From Alentia gelatinosa (lineage: Eukaryota; Annelida; Polychaeta; Phyllodocida; Polynoidae), in contig OX465587.1 of the NCBI GenBank assembly GCA_950022655.1, positions 22,509,716-22,573,715 on the forward strand: a stretch of 64,000 nt of DNA, written 5' to 3'. The translations under genes and the position numbers were made by a program. Shown in pieces: positions 35,801 through 48,400 of this stretch. The notes under the pieces were generated by a model. The model was given only the letters and a program-made list of their open reading frames with translations. It searched no databases and was not told where the DNA came from. Numbering within the stretch: the first letter of the stretch is position 1; the number at the start of each line of letters is the position of its first letter.

Positions 35801-38800
35801 CAATTGTGGGCAGACTTAATTCCCTGAATAAGAACAATCTGAAATCCGTCAATTGTCGGCAGACTTAATTCCCTGAATATAAGATACCCTGGATAGTAAT
35901 GCTATTTCCAACTATCAGATCTCAGTGATCTTTGGAGGCGGCCCCTGATGTGGGGTATACGATGTACATACATTACCCAGCGCGCCACCTCTCTGCTTAC
36001 CAGGTACTAATGCAATCAGAGATGGTAACCACGTCTTTTATTCACAATGTGGAAAGTGCGAAGGCTGTGTTCATGTCACGGCAGCAGTTATCGTGGACAT
36101 CATATGGGGCCATCCATAAAGAATGTACGCGGGATTTCTGAAACTTTGGACCAACCCCCCCGACCCCGCCCCTAAAGGGTTGATTACACCAACAGGTTGG
36201 ATTTGTCGTAATGTCAAGATATATCGTACCTCCGTTGTCGCATAACGTAGCCGTGCGGTGTTGGGTGTATCTTTTTGGTATTCCACCACCGCGACACCTC
36301 AAGACACATCTCGACAAATAGGCACCCGGTAATTCAAACCTAGCCCGATGTAGCAAGACAACCAAATCGTGACCAATCTCGCTATATCTTTTGTATCGGT
36401 GGAATCAGCACTTTACCCCCTCCCAATCTTGTACGCAATAGATGAAAGAAGGAGCATACCGGTACGCAAGTTTTTCGAGGGTTTTGCCCCCCCCCCCCCC
36501 CCTCAGTGCGTACAAGTATACTTTGGATAGCCCCAATGCATATGAAGGTCTCAGATACGTACCTCCCCTAGGAGTTTCGTGGTCTGACCATCTTCCGCCG
36601 ATTCTGCAAATTCGCACCATGGATGTTTCTCACGGGTGCAGAAGGCAAACGGCATTGCTGAAAATATCTAATCTTTGTTATCAATGTCCATATATTGGTT
36701 ACATATTTGTAAATTGTTAATAGATTTGGATCTATACGAATCCCCACCCATATCTAGCCTAGCATCGATGCTAATTAAGAATATTATCGGATATCATAAA
36801 TTGCTTTAAATTTACCATATATACCCTTTTATTACCAACTAGCATATTGTGAAATACATTGATGGTATGAGGGTTAGTATCATTAGTCAATACCTGAGAC
36901 AATCGGTTTCGTGAAACGACAAATCAAATGATGTCCAAGGAAGGTGCTTTCATCATAGGTTATCAAAATGCAGTTCTAGGCATCAACTGAATAACAAAAG
37001 CCAGCATTCTACTTACTCCAGGCCTCCTGCATGCACGCGATATTGACTCCGCATTCCCCCGCGGTATCCAACATGGCAGTTATGCGTTGGTGGAGCGATG
37101 TTATCTGTTTGAGATACAGAAACGAATAATAATCTTTAACAAGAAGAAACGTAGGGAAATCAAGGAGTGCAGTCCATATTTTCACGTGCACAAGATCCTA
37201 CACTGGTGGCATCAAGTTCATTCACTATAGGCATACACAATACATGAACATATTGTATCAATACCATAACCTAAGCGGTATCGCTGCCTTTGGATCGCAA
37301 CCGCTATATTGGGACATTACTGTATGTAGTCATCATGTTCAAAATATTAATGTACAAATAAAACACTGAGATTTCGACTGAGGATGACAAGCTTACCTGT
37401 TGGTCGATAGGTGCTGTGGTCGGTTCAATGATTTGGTTCTGGATGAGGCCTACTCGTACGACGCGTGGGGGCCGCAGAGTTTCCTCCAGGGCCTCAAAGG
37501 TGTATCCCGCCAACTCGAAGTTGGACTTCTCCGCCGCCTGCACGGCCGTAGCGGGCAGGTCAAGTTTCCTGAAATTTTACAGGAAAAAGTGTTGTCTAGA
37601 ATTAGTAATCGCCAATTACAATGGTACCGACCATATCTATAATAGTTGAAAAGGTTTTCAAAGTCATCTGATCGAACACATAAGTAAGAATAATCTAATA
37701 AACAAAAAAACAATTTGGCTTTATGCCAGGCCATTTTCGAACTGGTAAATATATTAAATACAAATATGAATGCAGGGAAGAGGAGTTAATGCACATTTAT
37801 AGACCTAAGAAAGGCCTATACATAAACCTGCCTACCAATCAAACTGCCTATGCATCAACTTTCAAACCTTTCAATCACCTACCCTTCAACCTGCCTACCC
37901 ATCAACCTGCCCATCCATCAATCTGCCTACACTTCAACCTGCCTGCCCATCAACCTGACCACCTATCAACCTGCCCACACATCAACTCACCAATCCATCA
38001 TTTTGCCCACCCATCAATCTGCCTACAAATCGACCTGCCTACCCATCAACCTGCCTATCTATCATTCTGCCCACCCATCAACCTGCTTATCCATCAACCT
38101 GCCTATCCATCATTCTGCCCACCAATCAACCTGCCTACATATCAACCTGCCTGCCCATCAACCTGATCACCTATCAACCTCCCCACCCATCAACCAAATG
38201 TGGGCATGCTTCTGGGTATGCTAAGGGTGGGAATGTTCGACAGATATGCTAGGTGGGCATGCTGAGCAGGATGACCTTCATGGTGGGTGTGCTGGCAGGT
38301 ATGCTAAAATTAGGGCATCTGGGTGAGTGTGCTGGGATGGTGTGCCAAAGATGTACCTGCTGGGCAGGCATGCCAAAGCTGGGTATCCTAAGTGAGTGGG
38401 CATGCTCATGGTGGGTATGCTGTTTGGGCATGAGGAGGGTGGGTGTGCTGGGTAGGCATGCTGGGTGGGTGTTCAATGCATACTAAGTTTACTGAGGGTG
38501 GCCATTCTAGGGAGGTGTGCTGGGTAGGTGAGATGAAGGAGGGCATTTTGGACGGGTATTCTGAAGGCATGCTAAGTAGGTGTGTTGATGACGCATTTTG
38601 GGGGTGGGCATGTTGTGGAGACAACAAGCATGCTGGTGGATATGCTGAGGGTAAGTGTGCAGGGTCAGCATGCCAAGGGTGAGCATACTGGGTGGACTTG
38701 CCATTGTGGACATGCCAAGGATTGGGAGGGCATGCTGAGGGCATGTTAATTAGGTGTGCCGAGTGCTTGGATAGGCATGCTGACCAGGTGTCCTGAGCAA

Positions 38801-41800
38801 GCATGCCAAGGGTGGGCATGCTGAGCAGGTGTACTGGACAGGCATTCTGAGGGAGGGTATCGGGGGGGGGGGGGGGGGCTTGACTCTCGCAATCATGTCG
38901 AGCAGCATGCTTAGCAGGTATACCATGGGTGGGCATTCAGGGGCACTGGACGGGCATAACAAAGGTGGGTGTACTAGGTGGGCATGCCATGGACAAGTAT
39001 GTTGGGCAGGTGTATTCTGTGGGTATTCCGCAGGTGGGCTTTGTGGTTGGGCATTCTGAGGGAGGGTATTTTTAATGGGCCTGCCACAGGCTAGCTTGTA
39101 AATTGATCAGCATGTTCAGTGGGCATGCTAACAGTGTGATGCTGGGCATACATGCTGGGAGGACAAACTAAGAGGTCGTACAGGGCATGCTGAGGGTGGG
39201 TGTGATGGGCAGGAATGCTGAATGGGCATGCCGAGGGTGGTATCGAGGGTGGTTATCCTAAAGGCATGCTAAGCAGGCATGTTGGATGGGCATGATGAAA
39301 AGGCATGCTGGCTGGGCAGGCCAAGGCATGTTGAGTGGGCATGCTGAATGCTAAAGATATACACTGAGTAGTGAAAGTAGAGGGGTGTTTATGTCATTCC
39401 CATGAGATAATCCAATCACACTTTACCCATCAAGAGTAGTCGGTGATTTCTAAAATGTGTATGTCATTGGTGGCAGGATGTTCTAGGGTATATTAGGGAG
39501 CATTCATTAATTATGGCCAGTTTTAATGTTGTTTTAAGTATAAACACACTATATTCATCTTATGAGGAATAATCATAAAGACAGTACTGCTACCGACAGT
39601 TGGTCAAGCTTGCCTTCAGCATATAGCTTTTCCTAGTCATAGTCATCATATCCTTTAAACAGCATTTCTACATGTATGATGTTGCTACCATATGAGACCT
39701 TTGTCTCATTGCCTTGTGGAGCTCCAGCTAAAGTAGGCAGATTATGACCAAAACTACTCCTGTGGAGTAATGTTCCAATACCTGTGAAACTGTGTTGCAC
39801 AGATGTTTAAAATGAGGTGTTTAGACCAGGTTTTAAATGTCAGGGAATACAGGTGACGAATTAGAACATTATAAACTCAGGTTTACAGTTTTCTCATTAC
39901 TATATACCTCACAAACATTAAGATATTTACCTTATTTCAGCTGATGGCACCATTGCAAATCTAATTTAGGTTCACAGTTGTCATAGCCTCATGTGACTTT
40001 TGCCAACAAGTTTCAAGGTCCAGCACAAAGCCCCTTTTTGAATTCCCCACTTTCAAGTTCAAAACAAGGCTGGTGTGTTAACTCTTCGGCCCTATACTTA
40101 GTGATGATATGAGGTTCTACATATAGGCATAGGCAAATGCTTGAGGTGTGATAGCATCAAGCACAATGCCAACTGGTTGAAGTTGACTGCACTACTATAT
40201 GATGCTATAATGATAGTTTGAGTTGATGCTCCTAGTGCCGTAGTTGGCAGCTAGCAGACATGCTGGAAGCCCCCATCTCTCCTGTACCCATATAATCAAT
40301 CATACAGTTTGACTACCTAGAACTTTATTCTCAATGAAGTCACTTATTGAGACTTGGTTGTTCACATTCAAATATCCAGCAGCAACTGCTTTCTTGATTG
40401 GTGCCATCAGTTGGTAGTCATCAGCCTCCATTGCAGGATCTTAAAGGACCTTCACTGTTTCTTGTAGCAGTATCATTGACATGCAAACCAGATGTTCTGG
40501 CAATTTGTTATAGTCTGGCATGGTGTGAGGGATCCTTGGTATGAGTGGATCAATCGATGGTGTGGCAATACAGAAGGAAGACAAAGTGAAATTTCTTTGG
40601 ACGTAGCATCCCTTTAACCCTACTGCGCCTGGTACCAACGGCAGTGATACAGTCATTGAGCTAGGTACTAGTGTCAGTGAATACCACTAGGGGCCGGGTA
40701 TATCTATAGGCCTATTGTGAACATTTTGATCTTTGGATCATGTGACATGACACGTGATACTTACATACTATTTCCTATTTCACCTGATATAACAAATGTG
40801 ATGTTGAATCTAAATTCTGCAAAAGTTTCATGTTTATGGAGCCAATATTCCCAATTTTATTCAAAAAACGAAAATTTTGGAAATGATGCCTCAAGGCATC
40901 ACCCGGACATCCCCGGTTGATGCCTTGAGGCAAAACCCGGCCAGCTCTGCTTGATGCCTTGAGGCATCACGAGATGTGAATGGGTTAAGTACTCAGTGTA
41001 GAGTTCTCAAAGAAGAGTTCTCTTTGCTTATAGTGCTCTTCCATAAATATGGCAATCTTATTGAAATAAGCAGCAATAGGGCATTTTGTAGCACTTGATG
41101 TTGTTGTAAAGGCTCCTAATTCATCAATGTTAAGGAAAAAAACTGATGATCTTGTGAGACTGCATTGATTCTGGGACAAATGTACTAGTGTTTGTCCATT
41201 GTGGTCTCCCTCCACATCAGTCTGTCAGACTGAGGGAGGGTGTACCCCATCTCCCAGTAGAGAAACAGGACTGTAACCATAGACACTGAACTCCAGGGAG
41301 GGACACAACTATGGTTACCTTGTGTGTTTATCATTATTATAGTTGAACAACTAAGCTGATTTCTTGTGATATGATATGAATCCTATCAATTTTTGTCATT
41401 GAACACAAATATGGGAGTCTGCCTCATTGTTCAGCTAAAAACGTCGACCCCCTGGCAGAAAGTGACCCCCCCCCCCCAAGTGAATACCCAGCAAAAAGTT
41501 GGCCCCCTCCTTTGTAATACCAAAATAACCCCCCCCCCTTGGAATATCCCCCAAAAAGTTGGCCACCCCCTAAAAACTGTACCCCCCTCGGCCATAATTA
41601 ATGAACGCTCCCTTAGTTCACACATCAAACCACAAGATGGCAACTGCAGTCTCACAGCTAGCTCTCTCGATCCTTCTGTTTACGCCCTCCCTGTACATTG
41701 CAGTTATCAAGCACAGATTTACAGGTCAGTAGGCCATGTTCATGGGTTGTTTGCCAGAGAGGATAAGAGACAGCGTCAGACTAGGGGGGTCAGACAGAGA

Positions 41801-42022
41801 TCGTTCCCTGTATCTTCAGCCTGCGTGAGCTGGCTACACCGGCGATGGGGATGGCCCGCTGAGGTTTCTGTCACAACAACCCTTAACAATAGTCAGAATG
41901 ATATATGTAATAATATCTTACCGCAGTTCCCTTCCATATAGAACTCTTTTCACTTCCCCTAGTTGGGTGACAGGGATGTGAGCGTTAAGGATATCCTCCA
42001 AACTAGAAAAGTGCTCCGCCAT
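29805..42022 (-). CDS. UPB1: Beta-ureidopropionase (beta-alanine synthase)
   Basis: Cytosolic nitrilase-superfamily enzyme that hydrolyses N-carbamoyl-beta-alanine to beta-alanine, CO2 and NH3, the last step of uracil/thymine breakdown. Twelve coding exons join in phase with GT-AG junctions: 41922-42022, 37397-37568, 37017-37104, 36563-36657, 35018-35102, 33724-33800, 33009-33178, 32497-32578, 32097-32166, 31621-31661, 31312-31398, 29805-29897. Protein 386 aa; human is about 384. The catalytic triad is present: E118 (MQEAW), K195 (SRKNHIPR), C232 (NICYGRHH). Exon 1 encodes [12 protein letters not shown] and [14 protein letters not shown]; the last encodes [14 protein letters not shown]. An in-frame ATG at 42160 could add 46 residues; I prefer 42022 because family members start there. 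The exon 11 donor (GTTGGT) is weak. Intron 1 (4.4 kb) holds two minisatellites and a transposon. Confidence 0.96.
30484..30577. repeat. Imperfect hairpin in UPB1 intron 11
   Basis: Arms of about 43 bases (GTGTTAATTGTTATCGTTCT and GTTCTCATCCTC, with complements) surround a short A-rich loop. It looks like a small palindromic element. Confidence 0.55.
37815..38200 (+). repeat. Minisatellite ATCAACCTGCCCACCC in UPB1 intron 1
   Basis: About 24 degenerate units of roughly 16 bases. Open frames through it are repeat-derived. A related sequence of CAACCCGCCTGGCCACC type occurs in an NCBP3 intron near 58190-58320. Confidence 0.85.
38201..39360 (+). repeat. GGGCATGCTGAG-type minisatellite in UPB1 intron 1
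   Basis: About 1.1 kb of degenerate units around GGCATGCTGAG and GGTGTGCTGGG, directly adjoining the previous array. No gene is in it. Confidence 0.85.
39496..41612. mobile_element. TTA-flanked 2.1-kb DNA transposon in UPB1 intron 1
   Basis: Ends GGGAGCATTCATTAATTATG and complement (41590-41612, one mismatch in the shared 23 bases) are directly flanked by TTA on both sides (39493-39495 and 41613-41615). Inside are open frames on the minus strand (40441-40656, 40985-41215) that I do not recognise, and three copies of a GATGCCTTGAGGCATC-type palindrome at 40885-40968. Near the right end, CAAAAAGTTGGCC repeats twice amid C-runs. The TTA duplication points to a Harbinger-like mechanism, but no transposase is identified. 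Confidence 0.75.
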
Positions 42023-42061
42023 CACGACTGGTTTGGATCTGGGATCTGGATGAACTATGGT

Positions 42062-42093
42062 CACAGAGTAGAGAGATATCTCTCTACTCTGTG
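42062..42093. promoter_or_regulatory. 32-bp perfect palindrome just upstream of the UPB1 start
   Basis: Half site CACAGAGTAGAGAGAT abuts its exact complement. It ends 40 bases before the UPB1 ATG at 42022, so it lies in the 5' leader or proximal promoter, or within the coding sequence if the upstream ATG at 42160 is used. Confidence 0.6.
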
Positions 42094-42708
42094 CTATGGT
42101 ACACAAAGTTGACCCAGATTGAAATTCGGTCAACTTGAGGTCAGAGGTCAAGGTCGCCATATGAGAAGTAAACCGGATTTAGTGTGATGTTCAAGCGGGA
42201 TATTTAAGTTTCTGAAGCCCCTCAATTTCTTAGATTTTATTTCATTAATCTTTTGCTCAACACGAGTGATGCTCTCCTACCATTGATGTGTGTAAGTGTT
42301 TCTATTTATAGATATGTTAAAAAAGAAATGAGTCTGTTTTTATCCTGTTACTGTCGTCTAGTGTCGATATTAATCAAGAAAGTGTACGGTAAACAAAGTC
42401 ACCTGTCAAGAATATGGTCAAGCCAGTGGAATTCTAGTCCGACGAGTCTAGACAGACGAGTCCGACCCTATACACTAGTATTATACGGGAACGTAGCAGT
42501 TTGGGTCGCCACACACTGTCCTCAATGACAATGGAGATGAGGGCGTGAATATTTTACCTACCGCTACGGTACCTAGTTATGGTCCCAGCCAAGCACAATC
42601 CAAACATATAATATAAAAATGGGGAGAAACTGAGAATATAAATATATAATATGTTATAATTCAGAATTGCTGTTTCAGATATATACATTTGTATATGCTA
42701 ATTGGCAG

Positions 42709-42868
42709 TTTATCCTACCCCTGATATAAAATCCCATAGGCTTAACATTGGGTTTCCGTATGCCACGCTGACTGCCATACAGAGTTTTATATGCCACTAC
42801 TGGCACTAGTGGCATACAGCATTGTTATCACGTAATATTCCAAAATCGAGGAGATAGGGTAGGATAAA
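42709..42868. mobile_element. Small MITE (TTTATCCTACCC ends), copy 1
   Basis: About 160 bases bounded by TTTATCCTACCC and its complement. The interior (CCATAGGCTTAACATTGGGT) matches, in opposite orientation, the copies at 63095-63254 and 63409-63570. Confidence 0.7.
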
Positions 42869-42887
42869 ATCAAAACCTGATTTGTTT

Positions 42888-42998
42888 TAATCTTGGCCAC
42901 CGCATTCCACTCCTGAAGTTTTGGCTCCGGAATTCACTCGGCTATGCCTCATGAAGTCACTATGCCAAACTCCAGTCGTGGAATATGGTGGACAAGAT
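42888..42998. repeat. Imperfect hairpin, about 36-base arms
   Basis: AATCTTGGCCACCGCATTCC pairs with GGAATATGGTGGACAAGATT. It directly follows the MITE at 42709-42868. Confidence 0.65.
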
Positions 42999-43479
42999 TA
43001 AACCTCATCTAGTTTTACGATAGTATTCTATGTCTATGATATGCTGTAGGCCTACCGGTAGTCAACTCTGAATATTGTATGATTTTCCTCTGGAACATCC
43101 AACTTTGGAGAGCCAGAAACGGCAGCTTCCACTTGCTCATACTCTCAGATGATATGGAGCAGAAAGGATCACAAATACTGTTGGTATTTTTTTAGATATA
43201 AATGACACTAGAATCATATGAAAGGTCCTTCTCTTGAGGTGTTGAATTAGTAACTTAATGATTTGGTGTTACAGCAACCAACGTCCTAGGGCCTCAGGGG
43301 TGATGCATTATCAAACAGGTTCAAAAATCCTGGGCAGGAAGGTCAAAATTTGTATCAAATAATAATTTCATGGAAGATTCACCATTGCATTACCATCGCT
43401 GTTCCTCCAACGAGGCACTAGCCCTGGCCAGGGGTCATTCCACAGTGGTTCACCCGGCTTGGTAAAAGGGGTCTCTGGG

Positions 43480-44957
43480 CAGTGGCGTCAGAAAAGGGGG
43501 GGGGGCAGGGGGGGGGGGGCGGCCGCCCCCCCCCCCCCACTTTTTTGCCAACCCAATAAAAGTCAGCACCTTAAAATTTAACTCAATCCAGCGTAAAAAC
43601 TGTCTTGATTTTTCAACATAGAAAAATGTCTAAATCTAACTTTTTCACTTGTAACTATGGCTAAGCCTTGACTTTTTACTCTGGAAAAATGTCAAATTCT
43701 GACTTATTAGTATGCAATGATGGCTAAGCCCTGACTTTTTCCAATGGTAAGATATCAAAGTCCAACCTTTTAGCATGCAATGATGGCTAAGCCCTGACTT
43801 TTTTCCCCATGGTAAGATATCGAAAGCTAACTTTTTAGCATGCAATGATGGCTAAGCCCTGACTTTTCACCATGGAAAAGTGTCAAAGTCTGAACTTTTA
43901 GCATGCAATGATGGCTAAGCCCTGACTTTTCACCACAGAAAAGTGTCAAAGTCTGACTTATTAGCATGCAATGATGGATAAGCCCCGACTTTTCACAGTG
44001 GAAAAATGTCAAAGTCTGACTCTTTAGGGTGCAATGATGGCTAAGCCCTGACTTTCCACTGTGGAAAATTGTCAAAGTCTGACCTTTTACAGTGCAATAA
44101 TGGCTAAGCCCCGACTTTTCACTGAGGACTGACTTTTTCGCAGGTAATGAAGGTAACGACCTGACCTTTCTCAGACTTTTCTCAGATTTACAGTAAATTT
44201 AATGGAACAGGTCAATGTCAAAGTCTGACTTCATACCAAGAAAGAAGTCGGCAATTTCAGTTCGCCCCCCGCACTTTCAAAATGTTCTGACGCAGGGATG
44301 CCAGTCTGTAGGATTTTGCCTACATGTAGGATTTTCATTTTAGTCTCAAAGAGATGAAAATTTCAAGAAATTGTATGCTGTGAGAACAATACACACTCCA
44401 GGTTCCCTAAAATCTAAATCTTAGATAAACCTGTTCTGTAATCTTTCAAAATTCTGAATTCAGCTACCCCCAGCACACTCAGTTACAGGGCTTATGGATC
44501 CCAGTGCTCCAACCTACAGCTGTAGGATGGTCGGATTCTTGTGGGAAATGCTCCTACGGATAAGAGCAAACTTGTATACTGACATCTGATTGGCTTAAAA
44601 TATGTCCTGTGAGAATAGTGTTATTAAAGCATTACCAAGTCTAAAAGAAAATATCAGAGGAATGCCTAATGAAATTGTAAAGATATTCTGCAGAATATAA
44701 AACTTATAGTGTGTGGTAATCTTTCTTAAATAATTTTCTTTCAAGGGTACCCCATTTAGTGCAGAACTACACATGTACCCACTCTCATAGCAGGCACCTA
44801 GATATCCTATACTGCCAGTCCATGCCCAAGGATCTGCTAGGAGAGTGATGGGGATTTCCCCATACACCATGTGCGTTTTAGGTGATACATAGACTGGCCT
44901 CAGTCCCCATGTAGGAATTTTTCCTGCCGCCCACTGGCATCCCTGCTGACGCCCCTG
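43480..44957. mobile_element. Probable DNA element with CAGTGGCGTCAG / CTGACGCCCCTG ends
   Basis: Terminal 12-mers are inverted with one mismatch. An inner GACGCAGGGATGCCAGT (about 44291) pairs with ACTGGCATCCCTGC (about 44932), suggesting a second nested unit. CAGNGGCG ends are common in hAT-like elements, but I could not confirm an 8-bp duplication. The left part is a 63-bp tandem array; long G and C runs at 43497-43545 may be assembly-sensitive. Confidence 0.45.
43621..44130 (+). repeat. 63-bp tandem array
   Basis: About eight units marked by ATGGCTAAGCCCTGACTTTT recur at 43657, 43720, 43783, 43848, 43911, 43973, 44037 and 44100. The period is divisible by three, so open frames on both strands are artefacts. 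Confidence 0.9.
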
Positions 44958-45473
44958 CTGGGTGTCAGCTAGGCGCCGTGTGGGCCCTTCGTGTTCGTCG
45001 GCCGGCTAGAATAAGGTGGTCAGTGGAAGAGCTTTGACAATTCGTACAGTCATCCGACTGGTCGTCTAGTGCTGGGTAGAATGGCCGCTGCCTAAGCACC
45101 TGTTCAAGGCCTAACTGATGGAACACCTGTTCTAAGAAGCTTGACTTGTATCTATAGAATTTAAGTCTTGGCTGTCAAAATGTAACTGGTTCTGAGACAG
45201 ACACTGAAGTGTGAAGATCTATTGTAGAAGGTTCTTCTCAAAAGTAAAGGATTGCAGTCATCAATATCCCACAATCGTGGGCGGAATTTAGAAACTGAGA
45301 CTGTTTACGCCTTTTTTATTGTCTGCATAGTTGAGAGTGACACGACTGGTATACTAGTATTGTTGCTATTGTTTATCAATGATGTTATTTTTCTGTTTTG
45401 TCTTTATTTTTCAGGGTAACACATCAAGCTTCAAACAGTCCGATTGTCCAGCTACGAAACGTCTTATGACGTC

Positions 45474-48400
45474 ATGGAACATCTGATTGAAGAGCTTCTG
45501 AGTGAGCTAAAGGCGTCATATAAAAAGAGTTCCGAAGGTACATATTTGATTTTAAAATTATGGCTGATATCAAATATGTTCTGCAAATGACATTGCACGT
45601 TGCATCTTCCTTACAGGATATGATATCAGCTCCTATTCACAGAAAGTCCGATGAATAAATGAATTTTGATAGAAAAAAGACTCCTGCAAATGCATCGTGA
45701 GGTACAAGATTAAGAAAAAAACGTGGCTACTTAGCTTGTAGGGATGGTTGTAAGAGGTCTTTTGTATTACATAAAATACGTTCCTATGCCGGAAGCGGAG
45801 GAACATTTTTATGTCACAAAAGGCCGGGAACGGCATCCCTACGGCTCAGTCACTACGTTTTATTATTGTTATATATATAAAAAAACATGAAAAACCATAA
45901 TTTTATTCACTTATGACTTCATCGATTCACTGCTCATTCACTACGTCTTAGTGAGACAAATAATTGTGATAGCACATCTCAAATGATCTAAAATAGGGTG
46001 AATACTCTCTGCATTTATCATTCAATTTAACGATGTACAAGAAGTGTTATCGAATAGCTAAATACGTGGCGAGGTGTACAAGTCGAGCTACCGCGGGTGA
46101 ATGAGAGCAGATCGTCTGCTCGCAGTATTTATAGTCAGACCACTCGCTACCTTGGCGAACTTAACAACTGAACCATTTGTATGGTGACGGCGTGCTGTTG
46201 ACAGTATGACGTCACTTGTAACAGGGGTGTTTTCCCGTTTTAGGTGTGATATCTTATAGGCGAAATTCCGAAATAGATCCAGACATTTCTCAGCGGTTTC
46301 ACATGATGCTCTTCAGGCTCGATGAGGTGGGGGGGGGGGGGGGGTAAATTATGCTAGTGACACCACATCAAGGGATCAGATTAACTCTCCCCCAGCCGAA
46401 GAACGCTGTCTTTAATAATAGTTTTTATTACCGAGCAATCTCGCGCTGGAATCGTCTGAAAGAAGTGTACACAACCATAACCAGCCTGAAACGTTTTAAA
46501 CTAGTTCTAAAATTAAATTACCCAGAGTGCTTTCTAACCTAAATCAGACGCACAGTCTAACACCTCTATCAGGTTATTCACCTAGCTTGTATTTATATCT
46601 CCTACTCACTCTGATTGTGACTGCAACAGGTGACCCCCTACTGTTCTTATTGTCCTGCTTTGTTCCTGATATATTACTATTTACCTGCACTTACTAGATT
46701 GTGATTGCAACTAGTTGTGACTTAGATGGTATACTGCTAGGTACTATATTGCTAATAAAGGTCTAGGGGACTGGTCTGATAATGGATGTTCAGGTATGCT
46801 GCTTGGCCCAAACTATTATCTCGGGTCATATTATTATTATTATTATTATCTGAAACCCGGCCAACTCAATTATTATTAATATTATTGACTGTCCCGAATT
46901 GTTAATCGGTCTACTGTCCATGACATGGTCTGATAACTAGTGTATGATAACCTTGCTTATACCGACGTGTCTCTATGTCTCATCTCATCTCATTATACTT
47001 TGAACGGAATCCCCTCTGCTTTGTTTCCCCACTAGACCCCATGAGTGACGGATTTCCATCTGTATGCCTAACTACCCAGATGTTATCCACCTGTACACCA
47101 CTATGTGTTTCTTGCTAACCCTTAGAGGGACCAGACGGCAGAACGGCTCCGGCCGAGTCTGGAGATCTACATATGTATTTCATACCCTGAATAAAAATTT
47201 GATAAAAAAAAAAAAAATCCCTCCTCCTCCAGGGCGGTTCTTCAACAAGTCGTTGGAGATTGAATAAAAGGGAAGAAAAATGTCTGTGGGAGACAGGGGA
47301 TTCCCAATTATTGAATATGACAGTTAGAGGATTTAACTGTACAGAAACTGTTTTCCAAGGTGGAAGACAGTTTGGGGTGGTAGTTCAGACTTGAGTTAGC
47401 CTTGAAGAGAGTGGTCAGGCAGTCAACCATGGGGGTGACTGCCAGCTATAAAGTAAATAAAACCACAGCTCCCAAAATTGAATTGAAAAAAAAGAAAAAA
47501 AGAAGTGTTATCAAAGTTGATATTCTTGATTTTTCACTGGGTAGAGTGACATGATATATGAATCATAATACATTATGAATGTGTAGTTTATTTTGTCAAA
47601 ATAACTTATGAATCAAATGTTAAAGTCCGTAGTTATTCATGCTGCAATGTTTCCATTACAGTTACTGATGAAATACTCTCCGCGTATGTATATCAAAGTT
47701 CATATCTATTGTATTTCCTGTGAACAAGAATAATTGCACAACTAATCTTTTTTCACGGACTTGTACTAGTGATTATTTTCATAATGTCCACCCTTAGGAG
47801 CTATGCTGTTACTATATACCTAATAAATGTATGTATACACCATCTATATGTGCATACTTAATGGGAACCCTCGCTGAGATTGCGTTTTCTTGAACGAGAA
47901 CATCTATTTCAATATGTTTTATGATTTTTCTTTCTATATATACGCAATTAACTAGTTTGGGGGTGGATGGAGAGTGTCCCTCATCCGGTCTAGCAGCATG
48001 CAACGTTTCACTTCGGTTTTAAATCATTTGAAAATTACCTAAATCCGGTTAGTCGATTTACTCTTCAATATTTACTAGTTTTATCTAATTATCAGCATCT
48101 GCTTATGATATTCTGGGTTTTTAAACTTCAGTAACAAAAATTCATAGATACCATTTTTAGGTGTGCGTATCCTGGCTTTGGTTTACATATATCAATTCTA
48201 TCTTTCTGTTTAGGCTGCAGTTTGTCTGTGGACCCATTCTTGTGTCAGCGTTGGACCTCGTAGATCGCCAATGTGTCAAAAGATTGACCTGCCCTAGCGG
48301 ACGGCAACTGTTTCAGGTCCTGATTTATTATGGCTCCTATAGATACAGAAAATAGAAATTCAATTAAGGTGAAGATAAATTCCTGCAGGATTTCCCTATT

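Noticed and set aside
43645..44075. Minus-strand frames with SGLSHHCML repeats resembling zinc fingers
   Set aside because: They come from a 63-bp tandem array; the His/Cys spacing does not form a zinc-finger pattern.
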